Source: Chrysomallon squamiferum (taxonomy: Eukaryota > Mollusca > Gastropoda > Neomphalida > Peltospiridae). From it: a stretch of 64,000 nt of DNA. This document shows, piece after piece, positions 25,227 to 51,990 of this stretch. The stretch spans positions 21,072,822 to 21,136,821 of the forward strand of contig CM022671.1 in the NCBI GenBank assembly GCA_012295275.1. The letters are read 5' to 3'. The notes beneath the pieces were generated by a model, which did not search any database, was not told the DNA's origin, and saw only the letters and a list, made by a program, of their open reading frames with translations. The number at the start of each line of letters is the position of its first letter. The stretch's first letter is position 1. The position numbers were made by a program, and so were the translations under genes.

Positions 25227-25276
25227 ATTTAAGTGGACTGTTGATTTTGTTCTGATAATTCCCTGAATTATTTCAT

Positions 25277-25282
25277 TTTATT
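25277..25282 (-). terminator. Candidate poly(A) signal of cadherin A
   Basis: AATAAA on the minus strand, about 80 bp downstream of the cadherin A stop codon, in the right orientation. The surroundings are AT-rich, so this may be chance. Confidence 0.35.
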
Positions 25283-25361
25283 ATTATTATTCTTTTTTTT
25301 TCTCTCTCTCTCCCTCTCTTTTTAAATTTTTTTTCTTTAATATATATATATTTTTTAATCT

Positions 25362-39783
<14,422 letters not shown>

Positions 39784-39910
39784 TATTTTCTGTAATTTTC
39801 GTTCCCGGTACCAGTTTTAATCTGGAAAAAAAAAAGAAGAAGGAATAGAGAAATAATTTTTTTTTTATTAAGCAAGAAAGAGCGTGAGGGGCATAAGAAA
39901 GAGAGAGAGG

Positions 39911-40021
<111 letters not shown>

Positions 40022-40520
40022 AATTAATTTGATTTTTTAACAGTCAACCGACAAAAAATAGAAAATAATATATATGTATCTATCTATCTATCTCTCTATG
40101 TATCTGTCTATCTATCTATCTGGCTATCTATCTGCCTGTCTGTTTTCTATTTATATATACAGGGGTAAAAAAAAAAATCGAACAACATGATATGGAAGTG
40201 TGCATACTGTATTTAGATTTTTTCTTTATAAAGGAAAAGGTTTAAACTTTATACATATTATCAAAACTATATAAAGCATGATTTATATAGTCTTGAAGCG
40301 ATAAACTATTTTAAAATATATTCTGTCCTTTAATAAAAAAATAAATAAATAAAAAGTATGCTCAAAGAAATAAAAAAAAAACTGAAAAAATAAATAAATA
40401 AAAAATAAAAAAAAAAAAAAAAAAAAACCACTAGAAAAAACTTAAAATAATAATAAATCAAAATAACGAAAAATGTAAAAACATAAGACTAGAGTTTTAA
40501 AAGTATCTGGGCTCCGTCAT

Positions 40521-40571
<51 letters not shown>

Positions 40572-41150
40572 TTATTTTAGATATAAGTCGCCAGAGATAT
40601 ACCGACTACATACTGAATTTCCTTAAGACGGCATTCAGAAACCCGGAAAGCCCCAAAGTATAGCCCGAACAAATCAAATTCCCACAAACGACAACAGTCC
40701 CACCATCAGCCATTCTTCCAACAACAGCCGCTACGACGCAATTCAATTAAAGAATTTTTTTGTTTTAAATTATAATTTTAAATATATTTTCAAAAAAATT
40801 GTCTAGAACACCAAAAACAATTTCGCCAGTATAATATATTATTATCGATTATGATTTTAAAAATATTTCGTGTCTGGACCAAGACCATAGAAATGAATAA
40901 ATTATAGCACACTGAAATAAAATGTATTTCGAGTTACGAAATATAATATTTAACGAGAGTTTTGATGAAAAAATAAATAATTTCAGACGTTATAAACTCA
41001 AAACAAAAAATAAAGAAAAGAAAAATTAATTAAAAAAAAATAAAGCTATAAACTAATCATGTAGTTTCCATTTCGTAATAAAAGTATCGTACTTTGACAA
41101 ACATTATTTCTTTTCTACTGAAGTAAATATCAAGACATATATATATATAC

Positions 41151-41264
<114 letters not shown>

Positions 41265-42062
41265 GTCTGTCTGCACTCGCATAGATACACAGAGCTACAT
41301 ATATTCGTACCTACAAACAAATCTAGATACTCAAATACCTACCTGCCTTCTTAACCAGCTACCTCTCTACCTATCTACCCATAAACAACAATGTATCCAT
41401 CCATCTATATATATATAAATAAATTCATATATACGTACGTAAGTACATCCATATATATATATGTAACTGTTATGTATGTTCACGCCTTTATTTCACCATT
41501 TACCTCTGGCTAACAGATTCATGACGAATAGCACACTGACGAATTTTATAACATAAAAATAAAAATAAAATAATGAACAAGTAAGGAAAACAACAAACTA
41601 AAACCCTAACCAGTGCATGCCGTTACAACATTAACAAAGATTTACTATTCAACCAGACTGGCACGAAGGTATTTTTCGTGTTTCTTTTTTCTGCCTTTCT
41701 TTTCCCCACCCAAAAATGTAATAGAAAAACCATTCAATATACTTTTATGTTTTCCGTTTACAATGCAGGCAGCTTAATAACGTGTAATTAGAACTCCTTC
41801 GTAAACACGGGGAAAGGTGTGTGTACAACCGAGTCGGACGTCATTACAACAGAATAATAGCATCAACTCATGTAATATTATTTTCTATTGAATATTGCAA
41901 GCTGCTGGGAAGATAGTTGCGAGGCGATTTGACAAATATTGAATTGTGATCTTTTCTGATTTAGTTCTTAAATGAGGATAAATTATTGTGGCGTAGAAAT
42001 TGCTCTACTGGAAATTACTGCTGTACTGAATGTTGACAGAGCACAGTAAGTAGGCCCTATGT

Positions 42063-42390
42063 ACGTTGATAGGTGTGTAGGTTTGTCGGTAGATAGGTGT
42101 GTAGGTTTGTCGGTAGACAGGTGTGTAGGTTTGTCGGTAGATAGGTGTGTAAGTTTGTCGGTAGATGGGAAGGTAGGTGGATAGGTGTGTAGGTTTGTCG
42201 GTAGATGGGAAGGTAGGTAGATAGGTGTGTAGGTTTGTCGGTAGATGGGAAGGTAGATAGATAGGTGTATAGGTTTGTCGGTAGATAGGTGTGTAGGTTT
42301 GTCGGTAGACAGGTGCGTAGGTTTGTCGGTAGATGGGAAGGTAGGTAGATAGGTGTGTAGGTTTGTCGGTAGACAGGTGTTTAGGTTTGA
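42063..42390. repeat. Minisatellite with two interleaved unit types
   Basis: Units of about 24 bp (ATAGGTGTGTAGGTTTGTCG plus GTAG) alternate with a 16-bp unit ATGGGAAGGTAGGTAG. About eleven copies of TAGGTTTGTCGGTAG are visible. Confidence 0.85.
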
Positions 42391-43762
42391 ATAAAAATAT
42401 TAATACAGGTGGATAGGTGGATAGGCTTTTTTTTTATTTAGGTGAATTTAGGATTTTATATATTTTTAGGTATGAATAAAAAATATTAATACACACTATG
42501 GGGATTTTTATTTATTTATTTTTTAATATTTGTATTTGTTTATTTATTTTAACAAATATTAGAATATAGTATTACTGACTGAAATAATATTGGTATTCGG
42601 ACGGGTTGCTGGGTAGGTAGGTGATTGGTATTTATGTATGAATTAAAACAAAACTAATGCAAAGAACTTAAAATAAAATAAAAATTCTTTGCAAAAGCAG
42701 TAATGTTTATTTATTTCTATATTTTTTTTACAACTGCAACAATTTTTTTTTGATTTACATTGAAGGTGTAACTAATTTATTCATTAAAGTATTACCTACC
42801 AGACACTAAATTAAAGGTGTATGTTCTGTTCACGAACACCTGTCAATAACCTAACAAATGTACATATATATAATGAAGGTAAGCAGATCTTTTTGATGAA
42901 ATAAAACAACAGAAAAAATAAAATGACAAAAAATATTAAAAAAATAAATAAACGCAGACTGTTATGAAACATTTCATTAATATTACTGTTGTTGTTGTTA
43001 TGTTGTTGTTGCTGTTGTTATTTTGTAGTTTTGATATTTTTGTTGCTGTTGTCATGTTGTAGTGTGGACGCTATTTCTTTTTTTTTAAATATAGTCCTAA
43101 ATAGGTTAATTTCCTGTTTGCAGTCTTTTGTATTCAAATTTACGGCAATAACTGTCAACAGGCAAACAGAGAGACATCCAGACATACATACACACACAAT
43201 GTATGGTAATCGCCAAATAAAAAAACAAAAATCATTTTTATTTGTTACACTGTCAAGCTGTTAGTACGCTAGATACAATTCTTTCTGATAGGTAGTGATT
43301 TTTTTTCAGATATACAAAATATTTGTCTGAAAAATTCTTTTCTGATACAAACCTAATAATTTATTTATACATTAATTAAGAGAGGAGAAAAAATTGTCTT
43401 CTTTTCATTAACATAATCTGATCCATCTACATGTATTATATTTGATCAAATGAAATTCTTTTATTTTTATTGTTTTGCGGGATCTGTATTACTAATACAA
43501 AAAGTCACCATTTTACCCGTTCACAAAAAGTTATAGACACTCTCTCTCTCTTGCATTTTTATTTTTATCCTGAAAATATTCTGTCAAGGTAATGGTTTTA
43601 AAGAAGGAAAGAAAGGTTTTACTTAAAAGAAAAGGATAATTAATATATATATTTTTTTTTTGAATCATTTTGGTTGTTGTTGTTGCTATGTTTAAAATTT
43701 TCTTCTAAATTCGCTTCATAAATATGTATTGGTAACTGGTAAAATGAAGATAAAAAACTCAC

Positions 43763-44000
43763 CCGTGGTTGTAAATCTGTCAGATACCTCAGATATTATA
43801 CCATTAACTCAGATTCAGTATTTTATATATCAGCTCTTCTTTCTCAGTCTTATGCAGTCATGATTTTGTAAATTCTAAAATCAAGCGTCCAAACAACGCG
43901 TTGGTGTTGTATTTTAAACAATGAAGTGAGTTTTCTCTCAGTATTTTGTTTACCTATTTATCTTTCTTCAATTCACGAAACACTGAAAAAAAGATCAGAT
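43763..44000 (-). promoter_or_regulatory. Candidate 5' non-coding exon of cadherin A, copy 1
   Basis: On the minus strand CCACGG is followed by GTGAGT, a strong donor, at the position matched by CACAG|GTGAGT in copy 2. Exon 1 of cadherin A begins after an acceptor and needs an upstream exon in this direction. The 5' limit is unknown; inference only. Confidence 0.35.
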
Positions 44001-44114
44001 ACTATCTGTGTTGGCGTTTTAAAAATCCGTTTTTGAAAGCATTAAAAACTCCATTTATCTTTGCCTTGCCATATGTTTGTTATCTACCACCGTAAGTAGA
44101 AGGAAAGATTCTTC

Positions 44115-44164
44115 TACGCATGCGCAATTAATATATTACCCCAAATCGTCTAGCGTATAAATAA
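44115..44164 (+). promoter_or_regulatory. Promoter-like module, copy 1: NRF-1-like site plus TATA box
   Basis: TACGCATGCGCAA (NRF-1-like) is followed 41 bp later by TATAAATAA at 44156-44164 on the plus strand. Conserved with almost the same spacing in copy 2. Confidence 0.45.
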
Positions 44165-44211
44165 CGCGACAAAGAATACGAGTGTCCAAACAGAATAAAC
44201 AAAACCATCAA

Positions 44212-44250
44212 ATGGCGAAGTTGTTAAAATACATAAAAGAATTGACGTAA
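44212..44250 (+). other. Twelve-codon ORF downstream of the copy 1 TATA box
   Basis: MAKLLKYIKELT then TAA, beginning about 50 bp after the TATA box. Copy 2 keeps start, stop and all but one residue. It may be an upstream ORF or chance conserved by recent duplication. Confidence 0.25.
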
Positions 44251-44695
44251 AAAATATTTATTTACTTTGTGCTGGCAACAGTTGATTATTGTTAATCATT
44301 GATTTCGTATCAAGAATCAGCTTCAAGGCTTTATTAAGTTTTCGTTTTCTTTCACTAAACGAACCCATTGCTATACGGCCAGTGAAGTAAATTCTGACAC
44401 TTTTATTATTAAATATGACTTAGCGTGGTCAATTAATATACCTCGTTCTTTCTCAAAGTTCATTGTCCGGCTATTTCTAATGGGATTATGAAGTTCTCAC
44501 ACGAAAGATATAAAAATCTTAATGTGTACCCTCGCCTAATTAAACGAATTTTTATACATACGTCAAATGGCAGGAGCGGATTATACTTTAGGTGAAGGTA
44601 GTTTGTGGGGTTCATCCTAATAAATATCACGCAGGCCACTTACAACATATGATCAGTATATTCGAGAAATTTTACAAACAGACATAGGTAGATAG

Positions 44696-44824
<129 letters not shown>

Positions 44825-46047
44825 CTATATTATAAAGGATGCAAAAGATAATAGGAATTCTTATAACAATTATGTACGTAAAGTTTTATATCATACTGAA
44901 TAATTAATACAATATTTATACTAGCGTTGTCACATAAATACATACATTCATATAACCTATATACAGACAGACATATATATAGCCTATATACAGACAGACA
45001 GACAGACAGACAGACATACAGATAGACGAAGTATCTGGTGGCTTGCGATATCAGTTTTATCCTGCGAAGGTCGAATGATTCGATTTATCGAGGCAGAGAT
45101 CTGAGCACTACAAAGGTGAAACATTAAGACAGTAACCGCTAATATATTTGATCCTGTAGTCCTAAATACTACAAAAACTCATTGAATTTAACTGTTTTAT
45201 CTTTCAACTCACAGCTCGTGACAGTAGTAGATTCACGGGTTTGATTTCGCTGTCGCTATACATCAAAACAAAATAGTTCTTAAGTCAACAACAATCTGAA
45301 TGAAAACAGTTTTCACAATGGGTATTTTAAGATTTAAACCAGCAAAGAAACTCCAAAGAGTGTAACTTGAATAACATATACCTAAATAAGTACACAAGTA
45401 ATTTACAGAACTAAATATAGTTCTGGCCCAGAAATCTCTGTTTTTGTTCAATGGCCGTAAATATAGTTGCTTCATACAGTGACTGCTGGATAAATACAAA
45501 CATGTTTTAGAAAGAGAGAGAATGTTATGATATTTGTATTATAATAACATAATAAATTTATCTCAAACAGTTAAATATTATTTTCATATATGTGTATTAT
45601 ATATATATATATATATGTATTACACACACACAAAAATGATGATAAACGTCACTACCCTCAACTCAAAATGTATTGAATAATATATTTATTGTTTTTGTTG
45701 TTGTTAGAACAATTAGAGTTCATTTTAAGTGAGCATAACAGAATAAAATACAAAACTAAATAAATAAATAAATAACAGAAACTTGATCCTACTTTGAAAG
45801 GTGATAATAATGTTGTTGCTTTTAGGATAGGATAAAAAAAAATTAACGTTTGCTAATCAGTATAAGGTAATTTAAAAATAATTGTGTGAAAATCAGTTCG
45901 ACAAATTACAAAAATCTACCTTTTTCTCAAGTACAACGTCCGTCGCCGAAAAAACATTGGTTTTGTTCTTTTATATACCCTCCCAGTAGGTGAAAAAGAA
46001 AATGTATGTGACTCTGTGTTTGTGTATATAGTAGTAGTAGTTGTAAC

Positions 46048-46080
<33 letters not shown>

Positions 46081-46690
46081 TGTAGTAGTAGTAGTAGTAG
46101 TAGTATTCAATATAATAATAATAATAATAATAATAAGAAGAAGAAGAAGAAGAAAAGAACAAGTAGTAGAACAATAATAACAGAAGAAAAAAAAAAAAAA
46201 AAAAAAACAAGAAGAAGAAAACATATCGGTACTACTAATAATATATTTAACCAATGGATTAAAGAAATTACAGACTATCATATTTTAACCTATGAATAAC
46301 AGAAAGCTACACACAGCAATAAATGTACATATTGTAAAGACTTAAAAGCAATATGATTTATAAATATAGCGTATAATTGTTTATAACTTGGATTATATGG
46401 TGTATTGGTTAGTTACCCAAATATTTACTCCTCTCTAGCGTTTAAGGACGAAAAAAAAAAATCGAGATAGTATTTCAGTTTTATATTAGTAGGCTAAAGA
46501 AACTATAAAACACAGAGAATATATTTTAACTCAATACATTTTATAATATATATTAATTACCTATTTATCTCAGATTTTAATTTTTTCAGATATATTTCTT
46601 TATTTACATAAATTAAAAATTTATTTTCCAAATCTTTCGTAATTTTATACGGTGATGTTGAAATTTACGCTTATTTCAGTTTCGGTGGAC

Positions 46691-47607
46691 ATTGAGCAAA
46701 CATGTATTTACCGGTGTAGAATGATGGTTTGACATCTTTCTTTCTTTCTTTCTTTCTTTCGTGCATTCATTCATTCATTCATTCTTTCTTTCTTTCTTTC
46801 TCTGTTGATTCCCATCAAACTGAGGATGGACTCTTTGCCATGTCGATGAAACGACTTGTTATTCAGAGCTATTGACTGGTTCCGCACAGACTGTTGTTGA
46901 GTATTGGTGATGTGGATAGGAGTTGTTTTCTGCGTGCTGTTACCGGTTGGACAAAGAATGTGTTTAACAGGTTTCTCCTGTATGGGTGTAATGTAAGCAG
47001 TCTGATGGGTGACTTCGTTTAATTCTCTTTAGATTATGGTTCAGGATGCTACGATCTGTATACGTAGACGAAATATTTGGTTTGTTGATGTCTGTTGATG
47101 GCGGTGATGAGTAATTTTTGTCTGGTTTTGACGTATATTCGAGTTATATGTGCGTACAGTGTGTACTTCTTGTGGACCACTTTTCTAACCATGCATCTAT
47201 TTGTATGATAGATCATACGTGTGTTATTGGCTGCTGCTACATGAACGCTTTTGTGAGGTGGTCGGCTTTTTTCAACAAATTAATGAAATTAATGGAACAG
47301 AAATTCAAGTTTAATGTCTTGTAATGAATTGTTAATTGGAAAAAAGTCTTGTTATGAATAATGTCATTATCTTATGTTAAGAACGGGTCTTGTAACGGTA
47401 AATTTTTTTTTTTTAAAAATTTCGGAACAATATGATTTTTAATGTTTGGTTAATGGAACAGAAATCGGTTATGTAATTGTTTTATTAAACACTTTTTTAA
47501 TTATAATTTTAAATACACGGTTTTAAATACGGAACAATTTGATTTTAATGTTTTCAACCATTATTAACTCTTACTACTACTAATTATAATTTTAACTACA
47601 TTTTTAT

Positions 47608-47661
<54 letters not shown>

Positions 47662-47919
47662 TAAGAGAGAGAGAGAGGGGAAAGAGAGAGAGCATTCAGA
47701 AGATCAAATAATAATATTACGAAAATAAATAATACATAAAAATAACAGATATCATTAATAGACATCAGATTTGTCAACGAGAAAACATAACATAAAAATT
47801 CTATTTAATTTACTTCTGTAATATACTGAACATGTGAAAACTCAGTATTTATTTGGACGCGAAGAGAAAAACACCCATTGAATCGCATGCTGATAAATGT
47901 TTACTTTTTTCATCCCCCG
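46691..47919. other. Unduplicated spacer between the segmental copies
   Basis: Contains CTTT and ATTC arrays (46738-46802), about 540 bp of higher-GC, higher-complexity sequence (46803-47340) without a convincing ORF, and (AT)n at 47614-47659. The complex part may be an old inserted element; I do not recognise it. Confidence 0.4.
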
Positions 47920-48130
47920 AAAATATCCTGTCATGGTATGATTTTAAACGAAGGAAATTACTGTTATTAGTTTACAAACTGGCAATAAATCTTAATATAC
48001 GAAATCAATATACATGTGTGTGAATGAGTATACGTATGTGTGTGTATGTAAGTGGAAGTTTTTGTGTGTATATTGGAATGCGCTTTGTAAAATCAAAATA
48101 AAACAATGTAAAGAAGACGGAAAAACTCAC

Positions 48131-48350
48131 CTGTGATCGCTAAACCAGTCAGATTCTTCAGATATTATATTATTAACTCAGTTTCAGAAGTTTTTCTTTC
48201 TCTGCCTTATGCAGTCATGATTTTGTAAATTCTTAAATCAAGCGTCCAAACAACGCGTTGGTGTTGTATTTTAAACAATGAAGTGAGTTTTCTCTCAGTG
48301 TTTTGTTTACCTATTTATCTTTCTTCAATTCGAGAAAAACTGAAAGAAAC
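48131..48350 (-). promoter_or_regulatory. Candidate 5' non-coding exon of cadherin A, copy 2
   Basis: Duplicate of the element at 43763; donor GTGAGT is preserved although flanking bases differ. Could provide an alternative first exon. The 5' limit is unknown. Confidence 0.35.
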
Positions 48351-48475
48351 GATAGATACAATCTGTTTTGACGTTTTTTCTAATCCGTTTTTTGAAAGCA
48401 TTAAAAACTCTATTTATCTTTGTCTCACGATATGTTTGTTATCTACCAACGTAAAGTAGGAGGAAAGATTCTTGT

Positions 48476-48524
48476 TACGCATGCGCAATTATATATTACC
48501 CCAAACCGTCTAGCGTATAAATAA
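48476..48524 (+). promoter_or_regulatory. Promoter-like module, copy 2: NRF-1-like site plus TATA box
   Basis: TACGCATGCGCAA followed by TATAAATAA at 48516-48524; same arrangement as copy 1. Confidence 0.45.
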
Positions 48525-48570
48525 CGCGACAAAGAATACGAGTGTCAAACAGAATAAACAAAACCATCAA

Positions 48571-48609
48571 ATGGCGAAGTTGTTAAAATACATAAAAGAA
48601 TCCACGTAA
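48571..48609 (+). other. Twelve-codon ORF downstream of the copy 2 TATA box
   Basis: MAKLLKYIKEST then TAA, the counterpart of 44212-44250 with one residue changed. Confidence 0.25.
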
Positions 48610-49137
48610 AGAGAATATTTATTTACTTTGTGCTGGCAACAGTCGATTATTGTTAACCATTGATTTCGTATCGAGAATCAGCTTCACGGCTTTATTAAGT
48701 TTTCGTTTTCTTTCACTAAACGAACCCATTGCTATAAGGCTAGGTAAATACATTCTAACACTTTTATTATTAAATATGACTTAGCGTGGTCAATTAATAT
48801 ACCTCGTTCTTTGTCACAGTCCATTGTCCGGCCGTTTCTAATGGAATTATGAAGTACTCATAGAAAAGATATAAAAATCTTAATGTGTACCTAACGCGTA
48901 ATTAAACTAATTTTCACACATACGTCAGTCTGGTGATTTTCTGTTCAATTTAAAGTGAGAAATATAATGTATTGAGATGTCATACAATATAACAGATATC
49001 TAACACCACTGGTATCACGCCACCCACTTAGGAAATATGACCAGCTTGATTCGAGAAGTTTACCCAAACACGAGCACAAAACAGATATAGAGAGTGAGTG
49101 TGAGAAACAAAAGAGATATAAAGAAAGAGAAAGAGAC

Positions 49138-49141
<4 letters not shown>

Positions 49142-49230
<89 letters not shown>
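49142..49230. repeat. (GA)n microsatellite inside duplication copy 2
   Basis: About 44 GA units, at nearly the same relative place as the (GA)n in copy 1. Confidence 0.95.
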
Positions 49231-49235
<5 letters not shown>

Positions 49236-49860
49236 TATATAATTATGAACGTGCGTGTGCCATTGTGTTTGTCTTTTTACATACATGCAAGCATATATAC
49301 ATAGATACATAATGCATACATTTATATATACATGAATGCACTTAGCCTCACAATATGCACTTAGGGGCCCAATATGCAGCTCGACTGAAACACACTGCAT
49401 CGGGCAATTCTCACCTTCGCAGGATAAAGCTGATATCTTAAGACAGTAACCAGTATTTTCTCGAATCCTAAAATTGTAAATGATAAAAAAAAAACAGAAA
49501 CTAAATGAAAATAACTTGTTATTTGTCAATTGACAGTTCTCGACCGTACTAAATTTAAACCTATTTATTTTTTGACACCACCAAAGACTCTAATTATACT
49601 AAAACAAAAGAGTTCTTAAATAGCAACAATTCATTTGTTATTTTAAAAACTAAAACCGTTTTAAAAACCAGAAAATAAAAAGCAAAGAAATAAGTTGTTC
49701 ATAAAATTCGTAAATATGTAAATAAATAACATATCGTTCCAAAAAACATATATTTTTAGTTAGTGCCCAATGCGTGCAGTGGTTCCAAATTAAACAAAAC
49801 ACACACACAAAAACACACACACACACACACACACACGAGAAAGACAGAGAACGTGGTGGT

Positions 49861-49899
<39 letters not shown>

Positions 49900-51404
49900 T
49901 AAGTATTTTCGTTAATTTTTAAAACCTGTAAAGTGGGTTTTTTATGTGATATATATTTTATGTATCTGCTTTCCATTGTTCACCTGAGATTTAGTAATAC
50001 ATCTTACTATTGTATACATGCCATTTTATTTATAAAATGTTGTTATAATACAATCTCTAGTTTATTTATGATTATTTTATAACGCCTACTTAAAATGAAA
50101 ACAAAATCAGAAAACAAAGAGATAAATAAACAACAATAAACTCGATTAATCTTGTTTTCTTCCCTGTATTTCTCTCTCTCTCTCTCTCTCTCTTATGATG
50201 TCTGCATGTCTGTCTGCCTCTGTGTATGTATGTATCTATGTATATATGGGCGTATGCGTGTATATGTTTGTTTTTCAACACGGTTTAGAAAAGCCTTCGA
50301 AAACAATTTGTAATCACCATGTGATTTACTTATTTATTTATTTATTTATTTATATACACATATTTTTTGTTTGTTTGTTTGACTCTTTTTTTTCTATCAC
50401 CACTCTAAGGATTAGGTAATTTAAAAATAAATGTATTCGTAAATTCACTTTAATAAATAAATAAAATCGACCTTTTTTTTTTTTTTTTTTTTTCGGACAA
50501 CCGAAAAAATTACAGACTATCATATTTTAAACCATGAATAACAAACAGCAACAGATAGCAATGACTATACACATTGTACTGATTTAAAGCATTCTATCTT
50601 GTACATATATCATGCGATCGTATTATGTACATAAATTAGATGGTGTACTGATTTGTTACACCCATCTACGCGAAATATTTGCTCTCTTCACATTAATAAC
50701 ACAACAGAACACTCCGGCTTAATATGAACTACTTAAAGATTAAATAAAAGTTCGAGATGTTATTTCAGTTTTATGTTAGTATATAAACTATGAAACACTG
50801 AGCAAATATACTGAATTTAGTACATAAAGAAGTGTTGTGTTAATTTAATTTTCACTTTAGCTCGAATGTTGTGTATGTTACTCTATTTGCGTAGCTTAAA
50901 ATACTTTCCAGAAGTTTCGTAATTTTATACGGTGATGTTGAAATGTACGCTTGTTGTAGTTTCTTTTGTGAATAAAAAAAATATACGTTTTCTTTTGTTA
51001 CATGTATAAATATATTGCTTGAAATCACATTGTTAAGAGTAAATACTGGAAAATAATCTGTTACTATTTATTTCATTGACATTTATAATATATTTTTCTT
51101 CTTCAACAACATTATTATAGTAGCAGTAGTAGTAGTAGTAGTAGAGTAGCAGCATTAGTAGTAGCGGTTGTAGTAGTAGTAGTAGTTGTTGTTGTTGCAG
51201 TGGTGGTGTTGATAGTAGTATTTCAATTTTACGGAGAAGGGGAGGTAAGGAAGAAAGAAGATATGGTTTGTAAAATTAAGAGTTATCTCTTGCAATCTTT
51301 TTTTTTTTTTTTTTTCCAACGCCTTTCTTTGTATAAAGGGAGATAGGACCGACTTCGTTTCTAAGAATAATAACGACGTGTAACGATGTATAACGATGTA
51401 CTCG

Positions 51405-51444
51405 TGACGTCATCATGTATGTAGTAATGTACACTATGACGTCA
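51405..51444. promoter_or_regulatory. Pair of palindromic CRE sites
   Basis: TGACGTCA occurs at 51405-51412 and at 51437-51444, 32 bp apart, about three helical turns. CREB/ATF factors bind this palindrome. They lie in the intergenic space between the divergent cadherins. Confidence 0.5.
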
Positions 51445-51903
51445 CGACTCCTGCTACGAAGGTATTCAGATGTTCTGTAAAAGTAAAATTTTATTGTCAA
51501 ACATTGTTATATTGATGAAAACAATAAAATAATAACTTGGAACTAAAAAGAAATATATTAGATCATTTATTCGCACTACGAGAGTTACACTATTACCACA
51601 GTTAACAGTATCCTTGATTTTGTGTGAATCTGTATGACTGGCTGATTGTCTCTCTGTGTGTGTGTTCGTCTGATGAGATTCCGTCCACAGATAATATTCA
51701 GGAACACACGGGGACCAGAAGATAAAGTCAGTCACGACATCAAAACTGGAATATAAATTATTGCTGGTTAATTATTTATTTATTTATTTATTTATTTGAA
51801 GTATTTTACTTTTATTCATAAGTCAAAAATGAATTTATTACACGTTTTTAATTGTGAAGATTGCTGTTTCACTTAATATTAAAGAAGATATTTAATTATT
51901 TAG

Positions 51904-51905
<2 letters not shown>

Positions 51906-51987
<82 letters not shown>
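51906..51987. repeat. (CT)n microsatellite
   Basis: About 41 CT units. Confidence 0.95.

Positions 51988-51990
<3 letters not shown>

Larger units (their letters stand above)
21776..25361. other. Non-coding region between Shisa-like 2 and cadherin A (tail to tail)
   Basis: The two genes converge here, so both 3' UTRs lie in it. It contains poly(T) and poly(A) tracts (21982-22007, 22254-22290), a small inverted-repeat element (22457-22648), (ATT)n (23108-23157) and (AAT)n (24424-24475). No coding exon supported. Confidence 0.55.
47920..50970. repeat. Segmental duplication, copy 2 (direct)
   Basis: Counterpart of 43560-46690, offset by about 4.3 kb, with the core at about 48205-48870 most alike. 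The spacer 46690-47920 is not duplicated. Confidence 0.85.

Noticed and set aside
46803-47340. Higher-complexity block suspected to be a retrotransposon remnant
   Set aside because: No reverse-transcriptase motif, terminal repeats or target duplication could be recognised, so it was left unclassified.
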